Shown piece after piece: positions 52,235 to 62,009 of a stretch of 64,000 nt of DNA. The stretch comes from Exiguobacterium qingdaonense (GTDB lineage: Bacteria; Bacillota; Bacilli; Exiguobacteriales; Exiguobacteriaceae). Position 1 is the stretch's first letter, and each line of letters begins with the position of its first letter. The notes under the pieces were generated by a model that was not told where the DNA came from, did not search any database, and was given only the letters and a program-made list of their open reading frames with translations. Made by a program: the position numbers and the translations under genes. The stretch lies in the NCBI RefSeq assembly GCF_018617855.1, contig NZ_JACSKY010000010.1, positions 1-64,000 of the forward strand, written 5' to 3'.

Positions 52235-53470
52235 ATGAAACGAGCCGAAATCATTGCGGTAGGAAGCGAGTTGCTCTTAGGGGAAATCGTCAATACGAAT
52301 GCGAGTTACATATCAGAACAGCTGTCGAAATACGGTGTCTCGGTCCTGTATCATCAAGTCGTCGGGGACAACGCGATTCGGATGCGCGAAACGTTTGAAA
52401 TCGCTCGTCGACGTTCAGACCTCGTGATCGTCACAGGAGGACTCGGGCCGACAGCGGATGATGTCACGAAGACAGTCCTTTCCGACTTACTCGAACGTCC
52501 GATAGTACGGGATGAAGAAGCGTATAAGACGATTCAACGATTCCTCGTCTCCCGAGACCGCCCGATGAATGAGGGAGATGCAAAGCAAGCAGATGTCTTA
52601 TACGGGTCCGATGTGCTTCAAAACCCGGTCGGTCTCGCTCCTGGGATGTGGATCTCCGGGGAGACGTCATGGATGCTCTTACCCGGTGTACCGAGTGAGA
52701 TGAGAGCACTTGTCAAAGCGACGTTTCCAAAGAAACTGTCGGGTGCCACGCTCGTTTCGGAATCGCTACGGTTTTATGAGATTGGAGAATCTGCTCTCGA
52801 TGATGCCGTGAAAGACTTACTGAACGGCTCAAACCCGACCGTTGCCCCTTATGCCGAGACGGGTGAGGCGAGACTCCGGGTCACGGCCCGGTCAACGAAC
52901 GAGTCGACCGCACGAGAGATGATTCAAGACGTGAAGACTGAAATTTTGAAACGGGTCGGTTTATTTTACTTCGGGTCAGACGATGAGACGATTGCCTCGA
53001 ACTTGATTCGGTTGTTAAAGCGCGAGGGGAGAACGCTCGCTGTTGCCGAATCCTTGACAGGTGGTGAGGTCCAATCGATGATCACGTCGACACCAGGTGC
53101 GTCAGCCGTTTTTTTAGGGGGTGTCGTAACCTATTCGGATGAGCTAAAAAATAGGTATTTGAGCGTCTCTCTTGATACAATTGAACAGCACTCAGTCGTC
53201 TCAAAAGAAGTTGCCTATGAGATGGTCGATGGAGTGGCTCGCGAAACGAGAGCCGACTATGCGCTCTCATTCACGGGCGAAGCCGGACCGACATCGAATT
53301 CTGGACGTCCTGTCGGAACGGTCTTTATCGGGGTAAAGACGCCCTCGGGAATCGAGGTCATCGAGCGTACGTATCCCCATCAGGAACGTGACGTCATCCG
53401 TATGCGAGCAGCAAAAGATGGATTATGGCAACTCAGCCAACGAATTAAAAAGGCGAATAAATGTTCGTAA
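52235..53470 (+). CDS. cinA: Competence/damage-inducible protein CinA
   Basis: 411 residues: N-terminal molybdopterin-binding-like domain (EIIAVGSELLLGEIVNTNA, VTGGLGPTADDVT) and C-terminal CinA/PncC nicotinamide deamidase domain (LAVAESLTGGEV, GGVVTYSDELKNR, GEAGP, GTVFIGV). RBS GAGGAGG precedes ATG. Next to recA as in B. subtilis; the LexA-like box for recA lies on its last codons. Confidence 0.93.
   Translation: MKRAEIIAVGSELLLGEIVNTNASYISEQLSKYGVSVLYHQVVGDNAIRMRETFEIARRRSDLVIVTGGLGPTADDVTKTVLSDLLERPIVRDEEAYKTIQRFLVSRDRPMNEGDAKQADVLYGSDVLQNPVGLAPGMWISGETSWMLLPGVPSEMRALVKATFPKKLSGATLVSESLRFYEIGESALDDAVKDLLNGSNPTVAPYAETGEARLRVTARSTNESTAREMIQDVKTEILKRVGLFYFGSDDETIASNLIRLLKREGRTLAVAESLTGGEVQSMITSTPGASAVFLGGVVTYSDELKNRYLSVSLDTIEQHSVVSKEVAYEMVDGVARETRADYALSFTGEAGPTSNSGRPVGTVFIGVKTPSGIEVIERTYPHQERDVIRMRAAKDGLWQLSQRIKKANKCS
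53454..53467 (+). promoter_or_regulatory. LexA (SOS) box upstream of recA
   Basis: CGAAT-AAAT-GTTCG differs at one base from the Bacillus SOS consensus CGAAC-N4-GTTCG. It overlaps the final codons of cinA and lies nine bases before the -35 of the recA promoter. Confidence 0.6.
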
Positions 53471-53475
53471 AAAAC

Positions 53476-53504
53476 TTGTGTATCAAAGTCTGTTCACGTA
53501 TAAT
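53476..53504 (+). promoter_or_regulatory. SigA-type promoter of recA
   Basis: TTGTGT (53476-53481), 17-base spacer and a perfect TATAAT (53499-53504), 33 bases before recA. Confidence 0.7.
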
Positions 53505-53536
53505 GAAAGTATCAATTAAAGGAGGCTCATTTACCT

Positions 53537-54586
53537 ATGAGTGATCGTAAACAAGCGTTAGAAATGGCATTGCGCCAGATTGAAAAACAATTCGGTAAAG
53601 GCTCGATTATGCGCCTTGGTGAAAATACAGAACAACAAGTATCGGTCATCCCTTCAGGGTCAATCGCCCTCGATGTCGCGCTCGGAGCGGGCGGATACCC
53701 TCGCGGTCGTGTCATTGAAGTGTATGGACCGGAATCTTCAGGTAAGACGACTGTCGCCCTCCATGCGATTGCGGAAGTTCAAAAACGTGGCGGTCAAGCA
53801 GCGTTCGTCGACGCTGAGCACGCGCTCGACCCGAAATACGCTAAAAACCTTGGCGTCAACATCGATGAGTTGCTCCTTTCCCAACCGGACACGGGGGAAC
53901 AGGCACTCGAGATCGCCGAAGCGCTCGTTCGCTCTGGTGCGGTCGATATCCTCGTCGTCGACTCGGTTGCGGCACTCGTTCCAAAAGCTGAGATTGAAGG
54001 AGAGATGGGCGATTCACACGTTGGTCTCCAAGCTCGATTGATGTCTCAGGCACTTCGTAAGTTGTCTGGTGCGACGAACAAGTCGAAGACGATCGTCATC
54101 TTTATCAACCAAATTCGTGAGAAGATTGGAATCATGTTCGGTAACCCAGAAACGACACCTGGTGGTCGCGCCCTCAAGTTCTACTCTTCTGTACGTCTTG
54201 AAGTTCGTCGTGCGGAGACGCTCAAACAAGGTCAAGACATGGTCGGGAACCGTACGAAGATCAAGATCGTAAAAAACAAGATCGCCCCACCGTTCAAGAC
54301 GGCGGAAGTCGACATCATGTACGGTGAGGGAATCTCACGTGAAGGAGAGCTCATCGATATCGGTGCAGACCTTGATATCGTTCAAAAGAGCGGAGCTTGG
54401 TACTCGTTCAATGAAGAGCGTCTCGGTCAAGGTCGTGAAAACGCCAAACAATACATGAAAGAGAATCCTGCGATTGCGGCTGAAGTGGAACAACAAATTC
54501 GTGACCACTACGGCTTGAACGGAGAAAAAACCGTCACGGTCGAAGGAGAAGACGACGAAGTCCTCTCGCTTCTCGAAGACGAATAA
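53537..54586 (+). CDS. recA: DNA recombinase RecA
   Basis: 349 residues. Walker [10 protein letters not shown] at 64-72, Walker B ([11 protein letters not shown]), loop L1/L2 region ([19 protein letters not shown] ... [20 protein letters not shown]) and acidic C-terminus. Full family length. It catalyses strand exchange and activates LexA cleavage. RBS AAAGGAGG precedes ATG. Confidence 0.97.
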   Translation: MSDRKQALEMALRQIEKQFGKGSIMRLGENTEQQVSVIPSGSIALDVALGAGGYPRGRVIEVYGPESSGKTTVALHAIAEVQKRGGQAAFVDAEHALDPKYAKNLGVNIDELLLSQPDTGEQALEIAEALVRSGAVDILVVDSVAALVPKAEIEGEMGDSHVGLQARLMSQALRKLSGATNKSKTIVIFINQIREKIGIMFGNPETTPGGRALKFYSSVRLEVRRAETLKQGQDMVGNRTKIKIVKNKIAPPFKTAEVDIMYGEGISREGELIDIGADLDIVQKSGAWYSFNEERLGQGRENAKQYMKENPAIAAEVEQQIRDHYGLNGEKTVTVEGEDDEVLSLLEDE

Positions 54587-54594
54587 TCAACTCG

Positions 54595-54627
54595 TCTCAC
54601 TCGGAATCGTCCGAGTGAGATTTTTTT
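54595..54627 (+). terminator. Terminator of recA
   Basis: TCTCACTCGGA (54595-54605) pairs with TCCGAGTGAGA (54610-54620), then seven T. Confidence 0.88.
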
Positions 54628-54671
54628 AGTATAATTTTTTAGGCAATTGGTAGTTCTATCCTGTCCGCGCA

Positions 54672-54700
54672 TTGCATTCTCCCTCTTAAATAAGTACAAT
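54672..54700 (+). promoter_or_regulatory. SigA-type promoter of rny
   Basis: TTGCAT (54672-54677), 17-base spacer and TACAAT (54695-54700), leaving an untranslated leader of about 70 bases before rny. Confidence 0.6.
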
Positions 54701-54774
54701 AAAGTTATGCGCAGGCTTGCCTGTGTATCTCACTTATTAAAAAAATAAAATAACCTTGCGAAAGGGAGGTGAAC

Positions 54775-56337
54775 ATGATGGAATGGCTATACTGGCTTAT
54801 TCTGATCCTCCTTTTGCCGATAGCTTTTGTTGCAGGTTTTTTTGTGCGTAAATCGATCGCCGAAGCGAAGATTCAAGGTGCCGAGACGGAAGCGACCAAG
54901 ATTGTAGAGCAAGCAAAACAACAATCGGAAGCGATGCAAAAAGAAGCACGGCTTGAAGTAAAAGAAGAGATGATTCAACTTCGTAATGAGACGGAACAGG
55001 AACTCCGTGAACGTCGCGAAGAACAGAAAGTGAAAGAGAATCGCCTCGTTCAAAAAGAAGAGCTTCTCGACCGCAAAGCAGACATGCTTGAGCGGAAAGA
55101 GGACTCGCTAGATGAACAGGAACGAGGACTCGAAAAACGCAAGCGTGAAGCAGAAATGCTCGAAGGCAAAGTGGAGGAGTTATACGAAGAGGCACGCCAA
55201 GAACTTGTACGCGTGGCATCCCTCTCGAAAGACGAAGCACGTACCATCATCATGGACGAAGCGAAGCAGGAAGCGCTTCACGATGCTGCTCTCCTTCAAA
55301 AAGAAATCGAGCAAAAAGCAAAACAAGAAGCGGATAAAAAAGCGAAACACCTCTTATCTCTCACGATGCAACGATATGCTGCTGAACATGTTGCCGAGAC
55401 GACGGTATCCGTCGTCAACTTACCGAGTGATGAGATGAAAGGTCGCATCATCGGGCGTGAAGGTCGTAACATCCGAACGCTCGAGACGCTGACTGGGATC
55501 GACCTCATCATCGATGACACGCCAGAAGCGGTCATCCTGTCAGGATTTGACCCGGTTCGCCGTGAAATCGCGAAGATGACGCTTGAAAAGCTCGTTCAAG
55601 ACGGTCGGATTCATCCGGCTCGAATTGAAGAGATGGTCGAGAAATCTCGTCGGGAAGTGGATGAACGTATTCGTGAATACGGAGAAGAAGCGACGTTCGA
55701 AGCCGGGATTCATGGACTCCATCCAGACCTCGTCAAAACACTCGGTCGCATGCGCTATCGTACGAGCTATGGCCAGAACGTCTTGTCTCACTCGGTCGAG
55801 GTGGCTCACCTTGCTGGGATGATGGCAGCCGAACTCGGGGAAGACGTCACGCTCGCGAAACGGGCCGGGCTCTTACACGATATCGGAAAAGCGATTGACC
55901 ACGAAGTCGAAGGGAGTCACGTCGAGATCGGTGTGGAACTCGCGACGAAGTACAAAGAACATCCGGTCGTCATCAACTCGATCGCTTCCCACCACGGGGA
56001 CGTCGAAGCGACATCGACGATTGCGGTACTTGTCGCAGCGGCCGACGCCTTGTCAGCTGCGCGTCCGGGAGCTCGTCAAGAGACGCTAGAAAGCTACATT
56101 CGTCGTCTCGAACGACTCGAGTCAATCTGTGAGTCGTTTGAAGGTGTCGAGAAATCGTATGCGATTCAAGCGGGACGTGAAGTCCGAATCATCGTTCGCC
56201 CTGACGTCGTCGACGATGTCGTCGCCGGCAAGATGGCGCGAGATATTTGTAAACGGATTGAGGACGAACTCGATTATCCTGGACAAATTAAAGTGACGGT
56301 CATTCGTGAAACACGTTCCGTCGATTATGCGAAGTAA
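54775..56337 (+). CDS. rny: Ribonuclease Y
   Basis: 520 residues, the length of the B. subtilis protein. N-terminal membrane anchor (about 5-24), a long coiled coil (about 30-195), KH domain ([21 protein letters not shown]) and HD domain ([13 protein letters not shown] ... [12 protein letters not shown]). It starts mRNA decay at the membrane. ATG 54775 follows GGGAGGTGAAC; a neighbouring ATG at 54778 is possible. Confidence 0.95.
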   Translation: MMEWLYWLILILLLPIAFVAGFFVRKSIAEAKIQGAETEATKIVEQAKQQSEAMQKEARLEVKEEMIQLRNETEQELRERREEQKVKENRLVQKEELLDRKADMLERKEDSLDEQERGLEKRKREAEMLEGKVEELYEEARQELVRVASLSKDEARTIIMDEAKQEALHDAALLQKEIEQKAKQEADKKAKHLLSLTMQRYAAEHVAETTVSVVNLPSDEMKGRIIGREGRNIRTLETLTGIDLIIDDTPEAVILSGFDPVRREIAKMTLEKLVQDGRIHPARIEEMVEKSRREVDERIREYGEEATFEAGIHGLHPDLVKTLGRMRYRTSYGQNVLSHSVEVAHLAGMMAAELGEDVTLAKRAGLLHDIGKAIDHEVEGSHVEIGVELATKYKEHPVVINSIASHHGDVEATSTIAVLVAAADALSAARPGARQETLESYIRRLERLESICESFEGVEKSYAIQAGREVRIIVRPDVVDDVVAGKMARDICKRIEDELDYPGQIKVTVIRETRSVDYAK

Positions 56338-56341
56338 ACGA

Positions 56342-56364
56342 AGCGGAGAATTTCTCCGCTTTTT
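56342..56364 (+). terminator. Terminator of rny
   Basis: AGCGGAGA (56342-56349) pairs with TCTCCGCT (56353-56360), then TTTT. Confidence 0.7.
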
Positions 56365-56385
56365 CTGTTTGAGGGAGGACTTTAT

Positions 56386-57180
56386 ATGAAAATTTTATTT
56401 ATCGGTGATGTGGTCGGGAAGCCTGGCCGTGATATATTAAGTAATCAAATCGGTCGATTGAAAGACAAATACAACCCGACGTTCATGCTCGTCAATGGTG
56501 AGAACGCGGCGAACGGTCGTGGTCTCACGAAAAAGATTTACCAACAGTTTTTGGAGCTCGGCTTTCATGGCGTGACGATGGGGAATCACACGTGGGACAA
56601 CCGTGACATCTTTGACTGGATTGATGATGCTGACCGGATCGTCCGCCCGGCCAATTATCCGGACGGAACACCTGGGGTCGGGATGATGAAGTTGAAGCAA
56701 AACGGAAAGAAATTGGCCGTCATCAACGTCATGGGGAACGTCTTCTTGCCGTCCCTCGATTGTCCGTTCCGCACCGTCGACCGTCTCGTCGAAGAAGTAC
56801 GGGATGAGGTCGATGCCATTTTTGTCGATGTTCATGCCGAGGCGACGAGCGAGAAGATTGCCATGGGCTATCATCTCGACGGTCGTGCTCAAGCCGTCGT
56901 CGGGACACATACACATGTGCAGACGGCGGACGAACGCATCCTCTCGAACGGGACCGCTTATATTACCGACGTCGGAATGACCGGCCCACTAGACGGGGTG
57001 CTCGGTATGGATGCGTCCGTCGTGTTGAAAAAATTTATGACACAACTCCCAGTTCGGTTTGAAGTTGCCGAGGGACGGGAACAACTTAATGGAGTTTTCA
57101 TTACAATTGACGATCAGACGAAACGTGCTACAAAAATCGAACGAATACACCTAGATGATCAGACCGTTTGGTTTGATTGA
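56386..57180 (+). CDS. ymdB: Metallophosphoesterase YmdB
   Basis: 264 residues of the YmdB/TIGR00282 family: FIGDVVGKPGRD (metal ligand Asp8), NGENAANGRGL, MGNHTWDNRD and GTHTHVQTADE. In B. subtilis it is a cyclic-nucleotide phosphodiesterase that affects biofilm and motility choice and RNase Y targets. RBS GAGGGAGGA precedes ATG. Order rny-ymdB-spoVS is conserved. Confidence 0.92.
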   Translation: MKILFIGDVVGKPGRDILSNQIGRLKDKYNPTFMLVNGENAANGRGLTKKIYQQFLELGFHGVTMGNHTWDNRDIFDWIDDADRIVRPANYPDGTPGVGMMKLKQNGKKLAVINVMGNVFLPSLDCPFRTVDRLVEEVRDEVDAIFVDVHAEATSEKIAMGYHLDGRAQAVVGTHTHVQTADERILSNGTAYITDVGMTGPLDGVLGMDASVVLKKFMTQLPVRFEVAEGREQLNGVFITIDDQTKRATKIERIHLDDQTVWFD

Positions 57181-57206
57181 ACAACCTACCCGAGGGGGAA
57201 ACAAGA

Positions 57207-57467
57207 ATGGACGTACTCAAAGTTTCGGCAAAATCGAACCCTAACTCCGTTGCGGGTGCTTTAGCGGGTGTGCTACGTGAAAAAGGAACATGTGAGATAC
57301 AAGCGATCGGGGCGGGTGCGCTGAATCAATCCGTCAAAGCCGTCGCGATCGCCCGAGGCTTCGTCGCGCCAAGTGGTCTCGATTTGATTTGCATTCCGGC
57401 CTTTACTGATATTATGATTGACGGAGAGGAACGTACTGCCATCAAGCTCATCATTGAGCCACGATGA
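57207..57467 (+). CDS. spoVS: Stage V sporulation protein S
   Basis: 86 residues, full length, the Alba-like SpoVS fold: MDVLKVSAKSNPNSVAGALAG ... GAGALNQSVKAVAIARGFVAP ... IDGEERTAIKLIIEPR. In B. subtilis it is needed for coat and cortex assembly and affects septation. Kept here although the surrounding sporulation genes are missing, which suggests a vegetative role. ATG 57207 follows GAGGGGGAA. Confidence 0.95.
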   Translation: MDVLKVSAKSNPNSVAGALAGVLREKGTCEIQAIGAGALNQSVKAVAIARGFVAPSGLDLICIPAFTDIMIDGEERTAIKLIIEPR

Positions 57468-57498
57468 GCGGTCGGGACATAGGTCCTATTCTTGCGAG

Positions 57499-57533
57499 GA
57501 GGAGCCATCGGCGCGGATGGCTCCTCTTTTTTT
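57499..57533 (+). terminator. Terminator of spoVS
   Basis: GAGGAGCCATC (57499-57509) pairs with GATGGCTCCTC (57516-57526), followed by seven T. Confidence 0.85.
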
Positions 57534-57634
57534 ATGGAAATCGGACGTTCCGTCTTCTCAGTTTCTTCATTTTATGACAAGATGATAAGGAACGTATCGT
57601 TCGATTATTAAGAGACAAGAGGGGGACGTTTTCA

Positions 57635-58711
57635 ATGGAACAGCTCGTGTCAACCAAAGAAAAGGAAACAACGACACCAGTAATGAAAGCGATTCAAAAA
57701 CACACGGCCGGTTTTGGGGCAAAACTGGTCGATGTACCGGTTCCGACACCAGGACCAGGGGAAGTGCTCATTCAAGTGAGAGCGACATCGATTTGTGGGA
57801 CCGATGTCCACATCTATGAGTGGGATGAGTGGTCACAGAGCCGCGTCAAGCCACCATACGTATTCGGTCATGAGTTTTCGGGGGAGGTCGTTGCGCTCGG
57901 CGAAGGGACGAAACGAATCAAGGTCGGACAGATGGTATCCGCTGAGACGCATATCGTCTGCCATCAGTGTAAACAATGTTTGCGCGGTCAGTACCACATC
58001 TGTAAAAACACAAAAATCATCGGTGTGGACACGCAAGGATGTTTCGCAGAATATGTCGTCATGCCTGAAGAAAATCTATGGGTGAACCCGGTGACGATGC
58101 CGGCGAAACTCGCTTCGATTCAAGAACCACTCGGGAATGCGGTCCATACGGTGCTCGCGAGTGATGTGTCAGCCAAATCGGTCGCCATCGTCGGTTGTGG
58201 CCCAATCGGACTCATGGCGGTCGGTGTCGCCAAAGCAGCAGGGGCGAGTCGTGTCTATGCGATTGACGTCAATCCATATCGTTTAAAACTCGCCGAAGAG
58301 ATGGGGGCAGATGTCGTCATCAACAGTTTAGAAGAGAATCCGCTCGAGTTGATTGAGCGCGAATCAAACGGAGACGGAATCGACGTTGTCTGCGAGATGA
58401 GCGGACACCCGGTTGCGATCGATCAGGCGTTCAAGATGGTCACGGCAGGTGGGGACGTCAACGTCTTGTCACTCCCGGCTCGTCCGGTCGCCATCGACCT
58501 GACGCGGGACGTCGTCTTTAAAGGGGTCCGCGTCCAAGGAATTACAGGACGTAAGATGTATGAGACGTGGAGCCAAGTCTCGACGATGCTTGCGACGGGT
58601 CAGTTGAACGTTGAACCGATCATCACGCACGTCTTCAAGCTCGAAGAGTTCGAAAAAGGGTTCGAACTCATGCGGGCAGGGAAATGTGGAAAGGTCGTCT
58701 TAATACCATAA
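57635..58711 (+). CDS. tdh: L-threonine 3-dehydrogenase
   Basis: 358 residues of the zinc alcohol dehydrogenase family: [15 protein letters not shown] (catalytic zinc Cys), [12 protein letters not shown], a structural zinc lobe [15 protein letters not shown], and the NAD site [12 protein letters not shown]. It oxidises threonine to 2-amino-3-ketobutyrate. The product goes to Kbl, encoded 13 bases downstream. ATG 57635 follows AGAGGGGGA; about 16 N-terminal residues exceed the B. subtilis protein, so ATG 57683 is an alternative. Confidence 0.93.
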   Translation: MEQLVSTKEKETTTPVMKAIQKHTAGFGAKLVDVPVPTPGPGEVLIQVRATSICGTDVHIYEWDEWSQSRVKPPYVFGHEFSGEVVALGEGTKRIKVGQMVSAETHIVCHQCKQCLRGQYHICKNTKIIGVDTQGCFAEYVVMPEENLWVNPVTMPAKLASIQEPLGNAVHTVLASDVSAKSVAIVGCGPIGLMAVGVAKAAGASRVYAIDVNPYRLKLAEEMGADVVINSLEENPLELIERESNGDGIDVVCEMSGHPVAIDQAFKMVTAGGDVNVLSLPARPVAIDLTRDVVFKGVRVQGITGRKMYETWSQVSTMLATGQLNVEPIITHVFKLEEFEKGFELMRAGKCGKVVLIP

Positions 58712-58724
58712 AGGGGGAAATAGC

Positions 58725-59906
58725 ATGGCATTTGAACATATTACAGAAGCAATCAATGAGATGAAAGAACAGGGGACGTTCCGTAAGCTCGTCCCGCTCG
58801 AATCGGCACAAGGGAATGAAGTGACAATCGATGGGAAGTCGCTCGTCCAGCTGTCATCAAACAACTATCTCGGACTTGCGAACCACCCGCGCCTGAAACA
58901 GGCAGCGATTGAAGCGGCCGAAGAGTACGGGGCAGGAACAGGGTCGGTCCGGACGATTGCCGGGACGTTCGAGATGCACGAAGCGTTCGAGCGTGAGCTC
59001 GCCGAGTTCAAACATACGGAGGCCTCACTCGTCTTCCAATCAGGATTCGCGACGAACCTCGGGGTATTGTCTGCACTGCTCGGACCGGAAGATGTCGTCA
59101 TCAGTGACGCCCTCAACCATGCGTCAATCATCGATGGGATTCGTCTCACGAAAGCGGCACGTCGCATCTATAAGCACGTCGACCTCGAAGATTTGGAGAA
59201 GGCGTTGAAAGAGACACAAGATTATCGCACACGTCTTGTCGTGACGGACGGTGTGTTCTCGATGGATGGGAACATCGCACCGCTTCCGGCCATCGTCGAA
59301 CTCGCCGAGAAGTATGACGCTGCGGTCATGGTCGATGATGCGCACGCATCCGGCGTTCTCGGGAAGAACGGTCGCGGAACGGTCAACCACTTCGGTTTAG
59401 ACGGCCGCGTCACGTTACAGGTAGGGACGCTTTCAAAAGCAATCGGGGTCTTAGGCGGGTATGTCGCCTGCTCACAAGACGTACGCGATTACTTGATCCA
59501 CAAAGGTCGTCCGTTCCTCTTCTCGACATCACATCCACCGGCAGTCGTAGCGGCGAACCGTGAAGCGATCCGTGTCATGAAAGAGGAAGAAGAGCTGTTC
59601 GACAAGCTATGGGCGAACACCGAGTTCTTCAAGAACGGTTTACGTGACCTCGGTTTCGATATCGGACATGCGACGACACCGATCACACCGGTCATGCTCG
59701 GCGAAGAGACGCTTGCGCATACATTCTCGGACAAGTTGAAAGAGCATGGCGTATTCGCACAGAGTATCGCCTTCCCGACGGTCGAGCGCGGGAAAGCACG
59801 CATCCGGACGATCGTCACTGCGGAACATACGCAAGATGACCTCGAACGGGCACTCGAAGCGTTCAAAACGGTCGCAGAAGAGTTGAATGTGACATTACAC
59901 GCATAA
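58725..59906 (+). CDS. kbl: Glycine C-acetyltransferase (2-amino-3-ketobutyrate CoA ligase)
   Basis: 393 residues, PLP fold type I: VDDAHASG (Asp204 area), the Schiff-base Lys238 in [12 protein letters not shown], and [13 protein letters not shown] at the N-terminus. It cleaves 2-amino-3-ketobutyrate with CoA to glycine and acetyl-CoA, finishing threonine breakdown started by Tdh. RBS AAAGGGGGAAA precedes ATG. Confidence 0.93.
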   Translation: MAFEHITEAINEMKEQGTFRKLVPLESAQGNEVTIDGKSLVQLSSNNYLGLANHPRLKQAAIEAAEEYGAGTGSVRTIAGTFEMHEAFERELAEFKHTEASLVFQSGFATNLGVLSALLGPEDVVISDALNHASIIDGIRLTKAARRIYKHVDLEDLEKALKETQDYRTRLVVTDGVFSMDGNIAPLPAIVELAEKYDAAVMVDDAHASGVLGKNGRGTVNHFGLDGRVTLQVGTLSKAIGVLGGYVACSQDVRDYLIHKGRPFLFSTSHPPAVVAANREAIRVMKEEEELFDKLWANTEFFKNGLRDLGFDIGHATTPITPVMLGEETLAHTFSDKLKEHGVFAQSIAFPTVERGKARIRTIVTAEHTQDDLERALEAFKTVAEELNVTLHA

Positions 59907-59912
59907 ACGCGG

Positions 59913-59940
59913 ACTGCAGACGATCTGTCTGCAGTTTTTT
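59913..59940 (+). terminator. Terminator of tdh-kbl
   Basis: ACTGCAGAC (59913-59921) pairs with GTCTGCAGT (59927-59935), followed by T to 59940. Confidence 0.82.
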
Positions 59941-60009
59941 GATGGATTTGTTCGTGAAATCGAGTATATTCAGATAGAGCACCGACGGAGTGAGGGTTGG
60001 AAAGAGAAA

Positions 60010-60348
60010 TTGTGGAACGTTGCACTGATGTGCTACGCGCTCTTATTCATCTCTGTCTATATAGGAGCCTGGGTTGTGAGGCTGAAATACAACCTTACCC
60101 CAAGTTTCAGTGAGTCGTTCGCCCTCGAACCCTTTCCTGGATGGAAGGTCTTTTTCATGCAATGGATGGAGAACAAGATAGAAGAACCAAATTTGACAGC
60201 AAATGCGATTGTGTTTGGTGCATTGTTTTTCTACTTCAGGAAGTTCAAGGGAAAATATACGTGGATATTAAGGCTTTTCGCAGTGATTCCTGTCAGTTTA
60301 TTTTTTATCATCTATATTCCAAAAGTCTTGAGTTGGTTTTTGCAATAA
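60010..60348 (+). CDS. Hypothetical membrane protein
   Basis: 112 residues with three hydrophobic segments (ALMCYALLFISVYIGAWVV, ANAIVFGALFFYF, LRLFAVIPVSLFFIIYI). No family recognised. The start is TTG 60010 or GTG 60013 behind GGAAAGAG. Convergent with the DUF4256 gene. Confidence 0.6.
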   Translation: MWNVALMCYALLFISVYIGAWVVRLKYNLTPSFSESFALEPFPGWKVFFMQWMENKIEEPNLTANAIVFGALFFYFRKFKGKYTWILRLFAVIPVSLFFIIYIPKVLSWFLQ

Positions 60349-60371
60349 AAAAGCAAAGCGCAATGCCTTGC

Positions 60372-60920
60372 TTAAATCATGAGTATCCCTCTAAATCCTC
60401 GAGCGGCATAATAAGAATCTGCACCGTTATGGTAGACGAAGATGTGATCATAACGACGGTCGCAAAACAGGGCGCCACCTTTTTGACGTATCACATCCGG
60501 TGTCTGAATCCAACTCGACGTCTTCAAGTCGAATGCACCGAGCGTTTGTAAGTGTCGGTACGTTGCCTCATCGAGAAGGCTGATTCCCATCTGTTCAGAT
60601 AAGGCGAGCGCGCTTCCGGCAGGCTTATTCTTTTTACGTGCCTCAAGAGCTGGATCGTCATAACAGAGACTTCGTCGACCGCTCGGACTCTCGGCTGAAC
60701 AGTCGCAAAAAGCGAGGTCTCCGTTAGGGAGACGAATCACGTCTGGTTCTCCGCCGGTCTCTTCCATCAAGGCGAGTGAGGTCAACTTATCCTGATCAAT
60801 TTGAATACGCTCCAATATGTCTGACCAGACGACGTCAGAATGACGTTCAACGTTTTCAGTGAAACGAGACTCGAGGGTATTAAGTAATTCGAGGGTTTCT
60901 TCGTGTGAAAGCTTCGACAT
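60372..60920 (-). CDS. DUF4256 family protein
   Basis: 182 residues: LLNTLESRFTENVERHSDVVW, MEETGGEPDVIRLPNGDLAFCDCSAESPSGRRSLCYD and a C-terminal FVYHNGADSYYAARGFRG, the usual DUF4256 blocks. Function unknown. ATG 60920 follows CGGAGTGA; the longer frame to 60938 lacks an RBS. Confidence 0.85.
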   Translation of the reverse strand: MSKLSHEETLELLNTLESRFTENVERHSDVVWSDILERIQIDQDKLTSLALMEETGGEPDVIRLPNGDLAFCDCSAESPSGRRSLCYDDPALEARKKNKPAGSALALSEQMGISLLDEATYRHLQTLGAFDLKTSSWIQTPDVIRQKGGALFCDRRYDHIFVYHNGADSYYAARGFRGILMI

Positions 60921-61119
60921 GAGAATCACTCCGATCATGTGTTTCTTTTAGTATACGATATGAATCGCTACAGTTCGTGTCATTCTTTAAGGGTAAGGGT
61001 CATTTAAAGATGAGTATCGATCAGAAGAGCGTTGGCCGCTTACATGTTCTTTTATTTCAGACGATAGACGTCCTTTCACTAAAAAGAAAACGAAAAATAA
61101 ATGCTAAGGATGGATTAAA

Positions 61120-61713
61120 ATGCTTGAATACAACATAAATGATAATATATCTCTAAGAATGTTCAACACAGACGATGCGGATGCACTATTCAAGCTGACG
61201 ATTGCATCGAAGTCTTATTTGCGAGAATGGCTTGGTTGGCTCGACTATATTGAGACAGTGGAAGATTCGAAGCGGAACATAGAGGGCCGAATCAAAGGAT
61301 TGATTGAAACGGGCGGGCGCCCGAAGTCGTTCGCTTTGATATATAAAGGTGAACTTGCTGGAACTATTGGATTTAACGAAATCGATGGTGGTATCCAATG
61401 TGGCACAATCGGATATTGGCTCGGACAAGAGTTTCAAGGGAAAGGCATCATGAGTCGAGCGCTCGAGAGCGTCATTAAATATGGGTTCCGAGATTTGAAA
61501 TTAAATAAGATTGAGATTCGAGTAGCAACAGAAAATCGGAAGAGTCGGGCACTTCCGGAACGATTCGGCTTTAAGGAAGAAGGGATCATTCGAGATGCGG
61601 AATGGTTGTATGACCGTTACGTCGATCATGTTGTTTATGGGTTGTTGCGACATGAATATTTGCAGCTAAACCATCATTCTAAAGCTGATGATGAGGCTGG
61701 AAATCGTATGTGA
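61120..61713 (+). CDS. GNAT N-acetyltransferase, RimJ/RimL type
   Basis: 197 residues: LRMFNTDDADALFKLTIASKSYLREWLGWLD at the N-terminus, GYWLGQEFQGKGIMSRAL with the acetyl-CoA loop, and IEIRVATENRKSRALPERFGFKEEG. Similar to ribosomal-protein serine acetyltransferases and B. subtilis YdaF. RBS AAGGATGG precedes ATG. Confidence 0.87.
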   Translation: MLEYNINDNISLRMFNTDDADALFKLTIASKSYLREWLGWLDYIETVEDSKRNIEGRIKGLIETGGRPKSFALIYKGELAGTIGFNEIDGGIQCGTIGYWLGQEFQGKGIMSRALESVIKYGFRDLKLNKIEIRVATENRKSRALPERFGFKEEGIIRDAEWLYDRYVDHVVYGLLRHEYLQLNHHSKADDEAGNRM

Positions 61714-61756
61714 ACAAAGACGAAAAAAATGCCTATTTAAAAAAAGAGATTACTGA

Positions 61757-61834
61757 ATGACAACCATATACTTTGTCAGACATGCACATTCTACTTATAC
61801 ACCAGACGAATTTGCCAGACCATTATGTAGTTAA
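61757..61834 (+). pseudogene. Truncated histidine phosphatase (phosphoglycerate mutase) family fragment
   Basis: A 25-codon frame reads MTTIYFVRHAHSTYTPDEF ARPLCS and stops. RHAHS is the catalytic start of histidine-phosphatase superfamily enzymes such as YhfR/PhoE-like proteins, which normally exceed 180 residues. No continuation is seen downstream (61835-62009 shows nothing else recognisable), so the gene is deleted from codon ~24 on. Confidence 0.6.
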
Positions 61835-62009
61835 CACGTATGGTATTTTCATTTCTTATCGAGTTCCTCTAATACTTAAGCATCTGATTCCTGTGGATAA
61901 AGAACATAACCGAGTAAAAGATTGATATATTCCTCAAATAGGCAAATGATTAACTGCGTCCGAGGATTCCAGTACTCATCGAGAGGATAAAGAAAGAGGT
62001 TGTAGTTAA

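Noticed and set aside
60141..60551. Plus-strand 136-codon frame across the hypothetical membrane gene and DUF4256
   Set aside because: Runs through two better supported genes in other frames and strand.
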